DNA from: Guadua angustifolia
Lineage: Eukaryota; Streptophyta; Magnoliopsida; Poales; Poaceae
Assembly (NCBI GenBank): GCA_036346375.1
Contig: CM070504.1
Coordinates: forward strand, 11,219,890-11,283,889
Direction: 5' to 3'
DNA length: 64,000 nt
Positions within the stretch are counted from its first letter, which is position 1. Each line of letters starts with the position of its first letter. The notes below the pieces were generated by a model. The model was given only the letters and a program-made list of their open reading frames with translations. It was not told the origin of the DNA and ran no database searches. Both the position numbers and the translations under genes were made by a program. This document shows positions 36,141 through 48,204 of the stretch, one piece after another.

Positions 36141-38090
36141 ATGGTCTTTTCTCAACGGCAGAGATGGAGGGCATTCTTGTCCCTAACTGCTCCCAAGGAT
36201 TCTCCGCCCTCTCTAATCCCTGGGACCCGTGCCCCCAAAATCTCTTCACCTCCCCGGTTCAGAGTGCAGTCCCTCCCCCTTCATCTTCCTTATGTGCATT
36301 TCTCTCCTACTCGTTGTGCTGATTCCGCCCCCGCTGATCTCATGGCTAATTTCCCGTTTGATCAAGCTCGGTTCATCCCGCACCACGTTCAAGTTGATGA
36401 GGGAGGCCCATTCCGGATTGATAGGGCAAATGTTCATGTCAGTGGATTTCCTCCCAGGCTCCATGAGGACTGGGTGCTTGCAGTGGATCAAGATGGTGAA
36501 GTCGCACAAGAAGATTATGATGATTTTCTGCCTCAGGTCAGGGAATATATTGAAGAGGAATTCCAATTTCCGGTTTTTCAGTCCTGCCGTAGCATCCTTG
36601 GGCTGGGTCTCTTTCAGCTGAACAGCTCCTTTCATCGGGATTTGCTCATTAACATCGGTGATCACTTCGTTGGGGGTGCTAGGGTCCGGTTTCTCCAGCA
36701 TGACCGAGGGCAGAATGCTAGGAATGCTCCTTATGCCAGGGTTGGTTGGCTTATGTTTTTGGGTCTTCCCCTGGACTTAAGGTCTCATTCCTACCTGGAG
36801 CAGGCTTGCGCTTCCTTTGGCCGTCTTTTGCGGTGGCGTATTGACAACCAATCCATGTCGTATGTCTTAGTCCAATGTCAGTTCGACAGCCCCGCAGACA
36901 TCCCCAGAAGGCTGGTTTTCAGGGTCGGTTCCGGTGCCAACAGAGCAGCCTTTTCTTGGACAGTCCTGGTAATTATTCTCTTCCATGAATTTGCCGATGC
37001 CAATCTGCTGCCTGATGAGGATCCACCAGAAGACCAGAATTTCCAGCAAGATCAGCCACCAATTCCCCTAGGTCAAAACCTCCCTGAGCCTGCCCATGGG
37101 GATCCAATATGGGATCAAGCGGCTCAAAACCTACATTTTCAGCCTGGAGCGGCCGACAATTGGAATCAACAGAACGTCGTTGCCGCCAATCAGGAGATGA
37201 TGCTGGCTCCTCAAGTTCCACAGCAACAAGAGGAGTGGCTGGTCCTTGACTATTCTGATGAGGAATCTTCGAACAGGGACTCTTCCTCTGCAACTCCTGA
37301 GATGCCCCCTGGACATGAAAGAGCTCGGCTCTCGCGCTTCGCTCGCAGACCAATTGTCATCCCAGCCTCATATGAGCTCTCAGTTTGTAGGGTTTCCAGT
37401 ACCAGCTTCCTGATCAATGTCCTCAACGAAGCTGGGAGGATAGGGACAAGTTTCAGAGTTTCAATCCCTAACAACTCTTCCTTTCATAGGTTCATAAGAA
37501 ATTTTGACCTGGCTAGACTTTTTAAGGTCAGCCTGGTATCTCCAAGAAGCCTCGCCCCCAAACTTCTGGTCTGGCCACAGACCTTGTCTCTGGCCTCTCA
37601 GTCTGACATCTCCTCCGAGAATTCGGCTGTCTCTTCTGGCCCTTCTACTGAGGTGCTTCTGCCCAACTCCCACAACAGGATATCGGTTGTCTACGAAAGA
37701 AAGAGGAAAGCGACGTCGACCATCCACCCTGATCTGCCTCAGACTAGTTGGCTTGATGTTCCGGTGCAGCAGTGCTTGGCTTCCTGTAATCGGAGGAGCA
37801 AGAAGCTGTAGGACAAATATAAGGGGCTTAGGCAGCCTAGTGTGGCTTCGCTGTTCAAACGAAGCAAGTCCGCCAATGACAGTGGCAGTACTTCCCCCTT
37901 AAGGCCTCGCGGTAATTCTCAATTTCCTGAGGCCTCTCAATATTTCCCTTCCATCGAGGATATTGATGTGCTAAGACACCTAACTCCGCTGATTTCTGTC
38001 CCGGCCTTACAGAAGACAAGAATGGAGCAGTGCGGCCTGCGTCCTGAGGAGGTGGCCGAGGAGGTTCTTCTCAGAAGGTGTCCAGAATGA
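36141..38090 (+). pseudogene. LINE ORF1 protein (nucleic-acid-binding), one in-frame stop
   Basis: Plant LINE ORF1 proteins bind the element RNA. The frame is open from 36141. The family-typical start is probably MANFPFDQARFIPHHVQVDE near 36342. An RRM-like/DUF4283-like core follows (RIDRANVHVSGFPPRLHEDW, then VGWLMFLGLPLDLRSHSYLE and ASFGRLLRWR). After it comes an acidic, proline/glutamine-rich stretch (DEDPPEDQNFQQDQPPIPLG). A TAG at 37809 interrupts, but the same frame continues open to 38090. The domain name is inferred from position and the GFP/W motifs. Confidence 0.7.
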
Positions 38091-38493
38091 GGTGCAGTTT
38101 TTGCGGACATGACGGTGGGAGCGGCCTGGCTCTGGCTTCTGGTGCCAGCTTTTGTATTTTGGTCTTTGTCTGTGTGCGTCAAATACTGCCCACCGTGCTT
38201 TTGTTATCGTCTAGGGGTATCAATGCTGATTATGCTACATTCCATGTATTTAACGATGATGCAATCTTACTTTTGCCATGGGTTTCGGTTTTCTGGTTCA
38301 ATTCCTGGTTGCTAGTTTTTCTCTTCACTTGGTTGGGAGGGTGCTTCTCTAAATCCCAGGCCAAGGGCAGAGCTGGTGATATCCTTCACACCATCTCCTA
38401 TCACAACCCTTCAGTTTGGACTGGGGCTGAGCCCATTAGTTCTTTGTCGCAGTGCTCCTCGCATTGTGCTTGTTCTCCCGCCCAGTATTCTTA

Positions 38494-41400
38494 ATGAACT
38501 CCTCTAATGCATTCCGCTCCTGGGCTATTCTCAACTGGAATGTCAGGGGCCTTAACGACGCCAACAAATGTAATCTCCTTCGATGCAAGATTGTGGACTC
38601 TGGGTATTCGATTTTTTCCATTCAAGAAACAAAAATGGCTTCGGTTAATCACTCGATCCTCAAAACCTTTGCTCCTAAGAGATTCAATCAATTTGCGTTC
38701 TCTCCGGCTCAAGGGGCCTCTGGGGGTATCCTGGTTGCCTGGGTGGGTTCAATTCTTTCGGGCCAGATTATTTTCACGTTCTCTTTTGCCATATCTGTCA
38801 AATTTACATCCTTACACAATCATCATGTTTGGACCCTAATCTTGGTTTACGGTCCCTGTGCTGGTGCTGGCAAAGTGGAATTTCTGAACTGGCTATCTGG
38901 TCTCTCGATCCAAGATGGGGAGGATTTAATCCTCATGGGGGATTTCAACCTGTACAGGTCCTCTTCTGATAGAAACAAGCCGGGCGGAAGAACCCATGAT
39001 GCTCAGGTCTTCAATTAGATCATTGCCTCCCTTGACCTCATTGAGATCCCCCTTAAGGGCCTAAAATATACCTGGAGCAACATGCAAAGTGATCCTCTTC
39101 TGGAGCAGTTGGATTGGTGCTTTACCTCAACCCACTGGACTCAATCCTTTCCTGCTACCTGGTGGCTCCCGTTATCTAGAACCACTTCAGAGCATGTCCC
39201 AGATCAAAAGGCATATGTCCAATTGCTCCTTCTACATTGGTATCCTTGACAGGATTGAGCAGTTCAGGGCTTTGTCCTACCCTGAGAGGAACTTCAGGAT
39301 CACCATTAAAACTCATCTGGCCAACCTGCTGATCTCTCAAAATACCTATTGGAGAAATCGATGTACTATCCGCTGGATACAATTTGGAGACAAAAACACA
39401 AAATTCTTCCACAGCAAGGCTACCGAGAGATACCGCCACAACCTCATCACTTCCCTCACTAATGATCAGGGAGACATTCTTTATGACCACCAAGCCAAAG
39501 CCAGCCTGCTTCTCTCTATATTTCACGATAGAATGGGGAGATCGGCTAATCCTGCCCATGCTCTTTGACCTTCAAAATCTCATCCCTCGTCGGAATGATC
39601 TCCAATGGATATCCGATCCCTTTTCCCTCCAGGAGATTGATGACGTCGTGACGCATCTGCATGCGGATAGTGCTCCGGGCCCTGATGGTTTCAATGGGAA
39701 ATTCTACAAAAAAATGCTGGCCCATTATCCGGCAAGAGTTTTACAACCTTTGCCAGGACTTTCACAATGGCTTCATTTCTCTGGCTCCAATCAATCAGTC
39801 TTACATAGTCCTCATCCCAAAATCCAATAACCCGGAAACTCCCGATGACTTCAGACCTATTTTTCTTATCAATCTGTCGATCAAATTGGTCACTAAATTG
39901 ATGGCGAACAGGCTTAACTCCATCATGGATTCTCTCGTTCACAAGAATCAATATGGGTTCATTAGGGGAAGGTCCATCCAAGATTGTCTGGCCTGGACTT
40001 ATGAATACATCCATCTCTATCATCGATCCAGGAAAAAAATTGTCCTCATGAAACTGGACTTTTCTAAAGCTTTTGATACCATTGAGCACAACGCTATCAT
40101 TGCCATGCTCACGGCGTTGGGTTTCCCGAATAAATGGGTCGGCTGGATCACTGATATCATTGGTTCAGCCTCTTCTTCGGTTTTGCTGAATGGTGTGCCT
40201 GGATTACCCTTTGCCTGTAAAAGGGGGTTGAGGCAGGGTGATCCCATTTCGCCTCTTCTCTTTGCTCTTTCTGTTGACCTGATCCAATACATTCTCAACA
40301 GAGCTAGGCTGGCTGGGATTATGTCGCTTCCCATTAGTCTGGAGCAGCAGGTTGATTATCCCATTGTTCAATATGCCGATGACACGATTATTTTCGTAAA
40401 AGGGGATCAGAAAGAGCTGTTCACTCTTAGATGCTTGTTGCAGTCCTTCTCTGCTGCCACGGGTCTCAACATCAACTTCTCCAAATCAGCTATGTATCCA
40501 ATAAACATGTTGGATAGCGAGATCGATCTTCTGGCTGGTCTTTTTGGGTGTAAGGTTGACAATTTCCCATTCCACTACCTGGGCCTCCCCATGGGAATTT
40601 CAAGGTCTCGTATCAAGGACTTTGAAAACCTTGTTAATAGGATTCACAGAAGGATCTCTTTGTTCTCTTCTCTCCTTTCTTATGGAGGCAGACTGCAACT
40701 GGTCAACTCGGTTATTTCTTTCATGGCCTCCTATGCTATGTGCACTCTCCGGCTCCCTGTTGCGACAATTCACAGCATTGATCAGGCCAAAAGGATCTGT
40801 CTGTGGGGAAAAAATGAGATCAACGGCCGAAGCAAATCCCTAGTTAAGTGGGATAAGATTTGTAAGCCTAAGGCAAAAGGGGGCCTGGGGGTGGTCAATT
40901 TGAGGGTGCAGAATCATGCCCTCTTGCTCAATTTTTTGCATAAATTCTTTAATAAAAAAGACGTCCCCTGGGTCCAATTGATCTGGTCTTCTCACTACCA
41001 TTTCATTCTCCCTCAAGCTGCTTCTGCCAAAGGCGCTTTCTGGTGGAAAGATGTTTCTAGCCTCCTTGACCAATTCAGAGGGATCGCTCGCCGTTCTGTC
41101 GGCCGTGGTGACACAGTGCTCTTCTGGGATGATGTGTGGAATAACATGCATCTGAAAACGGAATTTCCTCAGCTTTTTTCTTTTGTCAGGAAGACTCATT
41201 CGGATGTGGCTTCATTCATTCATAACCCGGCAGTATCCATCAACTTCCATTTGCCGCTCTCTGAACAAGCTTTCCAACAGCTTCTTCTTCTGCACTCGAA
41301 GATCAGTGATCTCAACATATTGAGCAACAACCTGGATGAATGGTCTTACATTTGGAACTCTAAGGAATTTATTCCTAGCTTGTGCTACAAAAGGGTATTC

Positions 41401-41901
41401 TCCCATATGTCTGTCCCCAGTCCGGTTAAGTGGATTTGAAAAGCTAAATGTTCCTCCAAAATAAAAATTTTCTATTGGCTTCTTTGCTGGGATCGCCTCA
41501 ACACAAGGAGTCTCCTCAGGAGAAAGAATTGCCGTATCACTGACATAAATTGTGTTCTCTGCAATCAACCAGTTGAAGAATCCAGAGATCATCTTTTCTT
41601 CTTTTGCTCTTTCTCAGCTAGGTGTTGGAATGCTCTCCAAATGGTCTGGCACCTGGATAGGCACATTTTTCAAAACATTACTAATGTCGTAACTGCCGAG
41701 GAAGCGCCCCTAAGCATGGATGTGATTATGATTGCGGCCTGGGGGATTTGGAAGCAACGTAATGACAAGATCTTCCGTTCTATGCCGGCGAGTTTCTTAT
41801 CTTGGAAGGATTGGTTCCTTTCTGAGATCCGGTTTCAGTCCTTTAGATTGGATGTTGCCTTAAGGGAGGCTTTGTTAGCTTGGGGCTTGAGACTTGTTTA
41901 A
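38494..41901 (+). pseudogene. LINE ORF2 (AP endonuclease, reverse transcriptase, Zn-finger-like C-terminus), broken
   Basis: ORF2 makes the nick and copies the RNA at the target. The endonuclease starts MNSSNAFRSWAILNWNVRGL with IQETK and LMGDFNL (38494-39015); a TAG follows at 39016. The linker to the RT is shortened and shifts frame near 39170, 39560 and 39700. The RT core (39830-40600) is open: LVHKNQYGFIRGRSIQD, LKLDFSKAFDTIEH (as MKLDFSKAF here), GLRQGDPISPLLFALSVD, the catalytic QYADDTIIF and YLGLPMG. A TGA at 41437 replaces a Trp-like codon. The frame then continues with CVLCNQPVEESRDHLFFFCS (Cys/His zinc-binding, zf-RVT) to a stop at 41901. It is inactive because of the stops, although the RT Asp-Asp pair is intact. 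Confidence 0.88.
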
Positions 41902-42389
41902 TTTTCCTTTTTTTCTTGTTTTCCCTCCCCCTCTGTTAGCCGGCTCCTCACCGGCTTTGTCATTGTTGTGTTTCGTTGTCGCTTGCTATATATTTGCCTG
42001 GCAGGGGTCTCCCCTGTTCTTTTGTGCTAAAAAACAAGAGCGCCGGTTCATGGCTCCTGGATAACTGCCCTAACGTCTAACTCGTAGGTTTGCTCCTTAC
42101 ACAATGCAATGTCCCCGTGGACGAGATCTCTGATCTGATGGCCAAAGGCACGTCTCCACTTCCCCATGTTAGGAGCATGGTCGTGAAAGCATATCGGTTG
42201 CCGGAGCGTCACTTCGTGACAAGTATATCGTCGCTGCTACCGAGGTGCATTAGTTTGAGATCGCTTTGCATCAAGGTCGAAAATATAGAGCGGGTGAGTT
42301 CACGAAAAATTCTAGTACTATTCCCAATGCAATCGCTGTCTCAAAACACAAGACCCAATGCAATCACTGTCCTCCTAACACTACATCCG

Positions 42390-42829
42390 TGAACCTAGGT
42401 CTCACTGTTTGGTGGAGCACAGTCCGCTTCTCCATGCCAAAAGAGCGCAAGAAAGAGATGGACGGCACCATTCTGGTCACCATGTGGAACTTTTGAAAAG
42501 AAAGAAATGTCAGGATTTTTACGAACTCATACCGTACAGTGCATCTCCTGGTTAATACCATTGTTCAGGATGACTAGAACTGTAAGGGTGCTTTCTGGAA
42601 TGCAATGTGTCTCGCGGGTCACGCTGCATCGGGGGTTTAAAGCTTGCACCCACGCTTCCCAGTCTTTTCTTCTTTCTCTTGGTATTTGGGTCCTTCCTTC
42701 TAATCAAGGCCTACCTGCTTGCGTAGCTTCGTAACCTTTAACTCTGGACCCTCCTAGCTTGGGTTGTTCTGTAGTTGCTCTTTTCTTATTAATGCATTGA
42801 CAGAACTCTTGCCCCTATTTAAAAAAAAA
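42390..42829 (+). mobile_element. 5'-truncated LINE fragment in the F-box intron
   Basis: Frames here give FWKERNVRIFTNS-like text (42475-42530, after a stop) and RTVHLLVNTIVQDD, the standard C-terminus of a different LINE ORF2. It ends with the usual 3' leader and an A-run at 42821-42829. It lies between the F-box exon 1 donor (42297) and exon 2 acceptor (43155). Target duplications were not found. Confidence 0.65.
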
Positions 42830-43519
42830 TCTAAAATATTATCTGATGCTTTTATACTGTATGGCTCATATATAGCAAGATAAAAGAAAGAGGCTATGTC
42901 CGGAGTATAAACATATACCGTTGATCTCTTATAATTCTAATCGTGAAAAATAAACTCCTCATACGAACGCAACCACCGCGATTCGACTCTCGGGGATGAA
43001 AGCATTGCCAAACCTCGTTAACAACTATTCATGTCTCTTGCATGTTTTTGTAATTGCTGTGATCGATCTCTCGTGCTAGGGCTGCTGCTGGTTCCAACAC
43101 TATACACATATAACTGCAATATGTATTTAGCTTTACTATGTTTTTTCATCTACAGGGTTTCTTTGATGACCTGGCTACGTGGGCAAATCATCATAAGCTG
43201 TCCTTGGAATTACTGGAAGAGGTAAAATAAATGGCTTCGTAGGAGCAGATGAGGAGATGAATCTTGTGAGTTTGTTAATAGACAGCTCGAATTCAATCAA
43301 GAGCGTGGCTATAAGTGCCGCTGGAAAGATGTCAAATGCTGTTTCTTTGAGGATGTATTTTGGCAGAAGATAACGATGACGATCTGACCCCGATTAATCA
43401 GGAACTAATGAAAAATCGTTTTACTGATCGGGGTCGTTGGCATTTTGTGGGAAATGTATACACTTGGACATGCTACGCAACAGAGGATGCACGAGTGGTG
43501 CTTCAGCCCTGCTAGTTTC

Positions 43520-43817
43520 AAGTTTCAACAGAGAAATAGACGTCTATCCATCAGGCTAATTGTTATTTCGCTATGTAAATCAAAGAGCTGTATCTTTTTT
43601 TTTTCTTTTCTTTTTGTCTTGATATCAATCATATATTCTCGTTTGCAGAGTTTCACTATGTTTTTTTCCCCTGTACAGTAGAGCCTTCGTCTGAAAAAAC
43701 AAAGTGAAGCTGGTGTTGCGTAATTAGCACATCCATATAGTCGTCACGTTGCTGACGTAGGAACAAAATGATGCACAAGCATTGAAGAACACATGGAAGA
43801 TAGAGATGTAGTGTTAA
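43520..43817. other. Spacer after F-box pseudogene
   Basis: AT-rich sequence, probably the old 3' UTR of the F-box gene, with a T-run at 43592-43602. No feature recognised. Confidence 0.4.
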
Positions 43818-44175
43818 GGGCAGTCCCAACCTTCCATCTCAGCTGGTGTTCATAGAATTAATTACGCTGCCAACTAAGCAAAAATTTGATGTGGTATAGG
43901 AATTAAAGAAAGGAGAGAAGGAAAAACAAAGAAACCGTGTCTCATGCAAGAAACTGGGTCGGCGCGGGTACCAAGACGCAAGAAACGAGCAAAATCGGGG
44001 TTGGACGTTTTTGCGCGCTTACCAAGCTGTGTTTGTGGTGCATGTATTGGTTTATTGCTCTCTCTCTCCTCTAGACACTGCTCATGGAAACTATGGGTTG
44101 AGAAACTATACATTGGTTTATTGCTTTCTCTCTCCTCCAGACACTGTTCATGGAAACTATGGGTTGAGATTGCCC
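43818..44175. mobile_element. Tourist-like MITE (PIF/Harbinger), 358 bp
   Basis: The ends GGGCAGTCCCAA and TTGAGATTGCCC are imperfect inverted repeats, flanked on both sides by TAA (43815-43817 and 44176-44178), the target duplication of this superfamily. Inside there is a tandem duplication with a 66-bp period (ATTGGTTTATTGCT at 44046 and at 44112), which enlarges the right half. No coding capacity. Confidence 0.8.
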
Positions 44176-44178
44176 TAA

Positions 44179-44541
44179 GTAGTTTACTGTAACTTTTAGT
44201 TCTATTTGTTTCTGTGTTTATTAAGGTTTACCTAGGTTGGCATTATTTTTTGTAGGTTAGATTTTTTTTTTGTCCTCTGGGTTTTGTATTTTGTAGGGGT
44301 TCATCAAACTTAGTTTTTTTTTCTATGTTAGAAACAATTCTATATTTCAATCTTTGCCGTTGCGGTGGGGGAGTGGATTTAAATAGGAAATGGGGTGAGT
44401 GACGAGATTAGTTAGATCATCATGGATCCAACGTTTGAGAAAGCTGTTCAAATTTAGGAGAAAAAAAGTCCCTTGATGAATAAATGAGGTTTTAAAGTCA
44501 AACCTTGCAAAAACGTGCCTAACACCTAGTTGCAAAAGCCA
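44179..44541. other. AT-rich spacer
   Basis: T-runs and short frames only, between the MITE and the second solo LTR. Nothing recognised. Confidence 0.4.
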
Positions 44542-47500
44542 TGAATCCATGAACTTCAGTCAAACACCCCAAAAATGGGTTTATTTATTTTATTTGGATT
44601 TTCCCTGACTTTCTCGAATTTGATTTCGATTTATTTCGGATTTAATTAGCATCTTTCCGTTTTTGGCCAAAGTTCCCAAAACCCGCCTTCCCTTTTCGGT
44701 TTTCCGCCTCCCTCTCCATTTCCGAGCCTCAGCCCAGCCTTTTCCCCTCCCCGCGGCCCATTTTGCCCATCGCTCGGCCCGCATTCTCCCCGCGCACGCC
44801 ACGGCCCAGACTCCCGCTCGCTCAGCCCGCGACGAAGCAGTGTCGTCTTCCTCCTTCAATGTGCCTTTTGACTTCGCCGCCCCGAGCTTCAACGCAATCA
44901 TCACGCCGCCCATCCCGTCGCCATTATTCCCCGTTCCATCGCCGCCTGGCACGGATCTTTATCGCCGCGTGCGCCGGTCCGTTCACTGCCTCGCCTCGGA
45001 CTCCCCTCTCACCGTGCTCGGTTGCCATTGCAATGATGGCAAAGCTCCGTCGTTTTCCTCCGGCCACAGCTATAAAAGCCTCCCCTCAGCCGCTTGACAC
45101 CTTCCCGAGCTCGCCAAAGCACGCGCTACGCCCTCCGCCATTTCTTCCACTCTCCTGAGCCCCAAATCGCCCGCGCCGCGAAGCTCCTTCCCCAACTCCG
45201 GCCCTCACCACCGCTAGGCCGCTCCGCCCCCTCCCCTCCTCATTTTTCCCCGCCCCTGAATCCCCCGGAGCTCCCTTAAGCGTCCCCGCCAGTTCTTCCT
45301 CTTCCCCAAGCCGCCGTTCATCAAATTGCCCAGCATCTTCTTCGTCTTCGGTACCATCACGCCGCCCCGCCGCTCCGCCGCTCCGCTTCCTCCCTTCCCC
45401 ATTTTTAACCACTCCCGGATTCGCCGTGAGCCCCTCCTTCTGCCCCGCTTACCCATTCGCTCCCCCGAGCCTTCTTTTCGCCGTTCCATCTGCGTCTTCC
45501 CCGAGTCCGGCGACTCCCTCGCCACCGCGCCGTTTTCTTCCGCTGACCGTTCGGCCCCACCGGTCAGACGCCCTTCGTTTCACTGCAGCTAGGTCCGCCC
45601 CGCCAGAACCACTGTCCGATGGACCCGTTCGTCGACGGCCAACGACCTCTTCGCGCAAGGCCGTGGGCGAGCATGTCGCGTGGGCTATAAGCGCCGAGCT
45701 GGTCTCGCCGCCTTGCTCTCGCCCGCATGGGCAGACAACATGGGCCTCCTGCGCCCGCAGGCGCGCTACCACAGCGCCCAGCAGAATAGCAGCATGAGCC
45801 GCAAGATAACAAGCGAATAGCTCTTGTGCGACCAAATCCCATTTTGGGTTTTAAATTTAGTTTTCGGATTTTGAATTCAATTAAAGATCCGAAAAATAGA
45901 TTTAAGAATTCTGAGAAATTCCCAAAAATCCAAAAATACATATTCTTGACCAGTTCGAGCCGCTGAGTCCAAAAATGATCTCTGTTTTGCCAGACCAAGT
46001 CCAGAAAATTCCAAAAATACCCCTGATCTCCGTTTCGGCCATTTTCTCTCCTGTTCCTTTTTCTATTTTCTTTCTTTTGTTATTTTTGTTCATTTATTTA
46101 TTGGTTGCGTTTTCTCGCGTTAGATCCGACGTCGGAGCCAACCTCGGAGCGAATCCTAGAGCCGGAGCAGTTCTTGGAGCCGCGCCAGGAGCAAGCGCCG
46201 TTCGAAATCAGACACGACGTCGACTACGTCTCGCTAGGCGAACCCCTAACCTCGCAAGGTGAGCCACACTCCTTGAATATGTTTGATCCCATTATTCCAT
46301 ATAATTACTGTATATATTTAGTTACTGCATTTGTCTGTAAATAGAGTAGAAACCTAAAAGGGAGCTAGTTTGGAAAGACTTGACTAGTTAAACCCACTTC
46401 CTTGTTAAAACCCTGTTGAGTATGCCATATTCATTTGTAACCCTAGGTTATCAATAATGAACTACCGTAGGTTAGCTATATTAATAGACATTACTTTCCT
46501 TTTATTATTTAAAACCCTCGGGTCTTGACTCGGGGCACATTTATAAAACCTGCTACGGTTTGGGGTCCAGAGTTGGGCGGACCACGAGAGGTGGATGCTG
46601 GCCCAATCCCCAAACCGATGACAAGCCCAGTGTGGTGTGGAAAGGATACAGGAGGTACCGGTGGTGCGGTGTGTGTCGGGCTTGTCTTCGGCAATTAAGT
46701 ATCAACCACTGGGCAAAGTAAATAACTCAGTCCCCTCTCAACCACAAGTTGGGTCGGTCACACTGTTGGTGCGATCCACGAGCGATATATTGTCTTTCCC
46801 CTTGGAATGTGTACAGGTGGGGCCCCCATTCTCTGTGAAGGAATGGGTAGCGTTTTGGTTTTTGGGGTGAAAGCAGAATGATGCGCCATTCGCGGTTTTC
46901 TATGATGAGGATTCCTCGGTCGGTCAGGTTGTGAGGCCCGCATTGGCCAGTGGGTTCTTGGAGGCTGAGGATGTGCACCGCCTACTGGGTAGGAGCTAAA
47001 GAGGGGAAATTCAATGAAAGGTTATGTTCATCTCGGTCCGGCCGCATGCATAAAAGTTGCATGTTACTCACGTGTGGCACCAACGACCGTAGATATCTTG
47101 TGGGTAAAGTTGAGTAGCTCTGCAGAGTGATCTAAATGGTATTCGAATACGCCGTGCTTCCGGTTAATGAAGCTGGGTTAATTTTGGGTGATTCCGGTAA
47201 CTGAGCTTGAGTAGTTTTAGTAATAAATTTGCCGTAACCTGGATTTTGTTAATAAATCAGTGGTGGTGTTGTGATGATGATAATGATTGATTGATTTATA
47301 TTTCTTTCATACTATACTTAACCCTAGCTCATGCATCCACCATATAATTAAACTAATGCCAATTCCTTGTAACTCCGTGCATGTAATATTCAGAATTTCC
47401 GTGTGGTTTGTTGAGTACGGTTGTGTACTCACCCTTACTCCTAAACCTATCTTTTAGAAATTCAAGAAGATGACGAGTTCCGGAAGAACGTAGATGGCGA

Positions 47501-47741
47501 TGTTATTTGGTTTTGAAGGCCTTGTTCTATCTGCTCGAGCCTTTCCTGTGGTTATTTTGGTAATGTATCTGGTGCCAGCCGCACCTTTTGTAAAACTCTG
47601 GCCGTTAGGCCCTTGAATTATTTATAAAATATTCGCATTTGCTTTATGTCTGGCAATGTACACTTGGTTACCTACAGCTAAATTCCTAGGTAGCTGTGAA
47701 GAGATTTATACACACCCCCCTAAAAAGAGCGGTCCGTCACA
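44542..47741 (+). mobile_element. Solo LTR, ~3.2 kb, copy B (related to copy A)
   Basis: The block begins TGAATCCATGAAC and ends GGTCCGTCACA. It matches copy A in order: CT-rich leader with TATA box (CTATAAAAGCC, ~45070), GTTAGATCCGACGTCGGAGC (~46120), CCCCTAACCTCGCAAGG (~46245), CTACGGTTTGGGG (~46552), GTAATATTCAGAATTTCCGT (~47384), CTCTGGCCGTTAGG (~47594). Flanks AGCCA (44537-44541) and AGCCG (47742-47746) may be a target duplication with one change. Its flanks differ from those of copy A, so the two are separate insertions rather than the LTR pair of one element. No internal retroelement genes adjoin it. Confidence 0.7.
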
Positions 47742-48200
47742 AGCCGGTGATCTCCGTCAGATCAGTGCCCTCTCGGAGACGTGAGTTGCTGGACTAGGGC
47801 GTATTTGGTTTGCTACGACAGCGTGACAAACCGCATTTTTTTGTGTCTATTAAATTGGTGACACATATTAGATAAGATTTGGTAAAAATATGGAGTCTAT
47901 GACACGTGAGTTATAGGGTAAAAAACTACAGTAAAAACAAAATAACAACAAAAAAATGGCGAAGTTTGACAAAGTGTGGCAGTGAATCATGATCTAATCC
48001 TTACCACCCTGCTCGAAGGTACCGAGGTCGCACGCACGCCCGATGCTTAGTCTCGTCTATGGCGGCGCATGTATGGACTCCTACCAGGAATCTCTTGGTT
48101 TTCTGACCAAAACAAACAAAAATCAAAGAACCGACTGAGACGAGGACATACAATTTACCAGTGAAGGAACAGAGCAATTCGAGAGATTTTCTCCGGTAAT
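47742..48200 (+). pseudogene. Duplicated F-box gene 5' fragment and promoter-like sequence
   Basis: 47742-47790 (AGCCGGTGATCTCCGTCAGA and onward) resembles the first codons of the F-box gene at 35015. 48010-48190 resembles its upstream region at 34640-34860 (shared TATGGCGGCGC, CAGGAATCTCT, AACCGACTGAGACGAGG-like blocks). Their order is inverted relative to the parent locus, so this is a rearranged duplicate. No protein is encoded. Confidence 0.55.
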
Positions 48201-48204
48201 CCAA

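Larger units (their letters stand above)
35898..42032 (+). mobile_element. L1-type LINE, ~6.1 kb, inserted in F-box gene
   Basis: It carries ORF1 and an endonuclease/reverse-transcriptase ORF2 in plus orientation and ends in a short A-run (GTGCTAAAA, 42024-42032). The flanks are AACAAGAGCTCCAG (35889-35902) and AACAAGAGCGCCGG (42033-42046), a probable 14-bp target duplication with two differences. Joining the flanks restores a continuous F-box reading. Stops and frameshifts in both ORFs show it is old and inactive. Near full length, with a 5' UTR of roughly 240-440 bp depending on the ORF1 start. Confidence 0.85.
35007..43519 (+). pseudogene. F-box / FBD-LRR protein gene, disrupted by LINE insertions
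   Basis: F-box proteins select substrates for SCF ubiquitin ligases. The start MDSAGDLDRISALPDDLLQ leads into the F-box (LTFLRKATKVTRTTVLSRRW) at 35025-35140. Leucine-rich segments follow (FRLVLHADALEELRLSYAYD, TAPNLRILSLRCC at ~35575-35700) to LHLEMHGQYHCNKS at ~35897. There the LINE interrupts. The gene resumes at 42033 with NKSAGSWLLDNCPNV and LPHVRSMVVKAYRLPERHFV, to a GT donor at ~42297. Exon 2 begins after the AG at ~43155 (GFFDDLATWANHHKLSLELL) and has an FBD-like end, DRGRWHFVGNVYTWTCYATE, stopping near 43519. Besides the insertion there are frameshifts near 35290 and 35330, a stop at CPRLR* (~35548), another at 35823 and a base loss near 43227. It is not functional. Confidence 0.85.

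Noticed and set aside
22852..47741. The two ~3 kb LTRs as the paired ends of one large retrotransposon
   Set aside because: They have different flanking bases and strong divergence, and the 18.7 kb between them holds genes, a LINE and MITEs rather than gag-pol.
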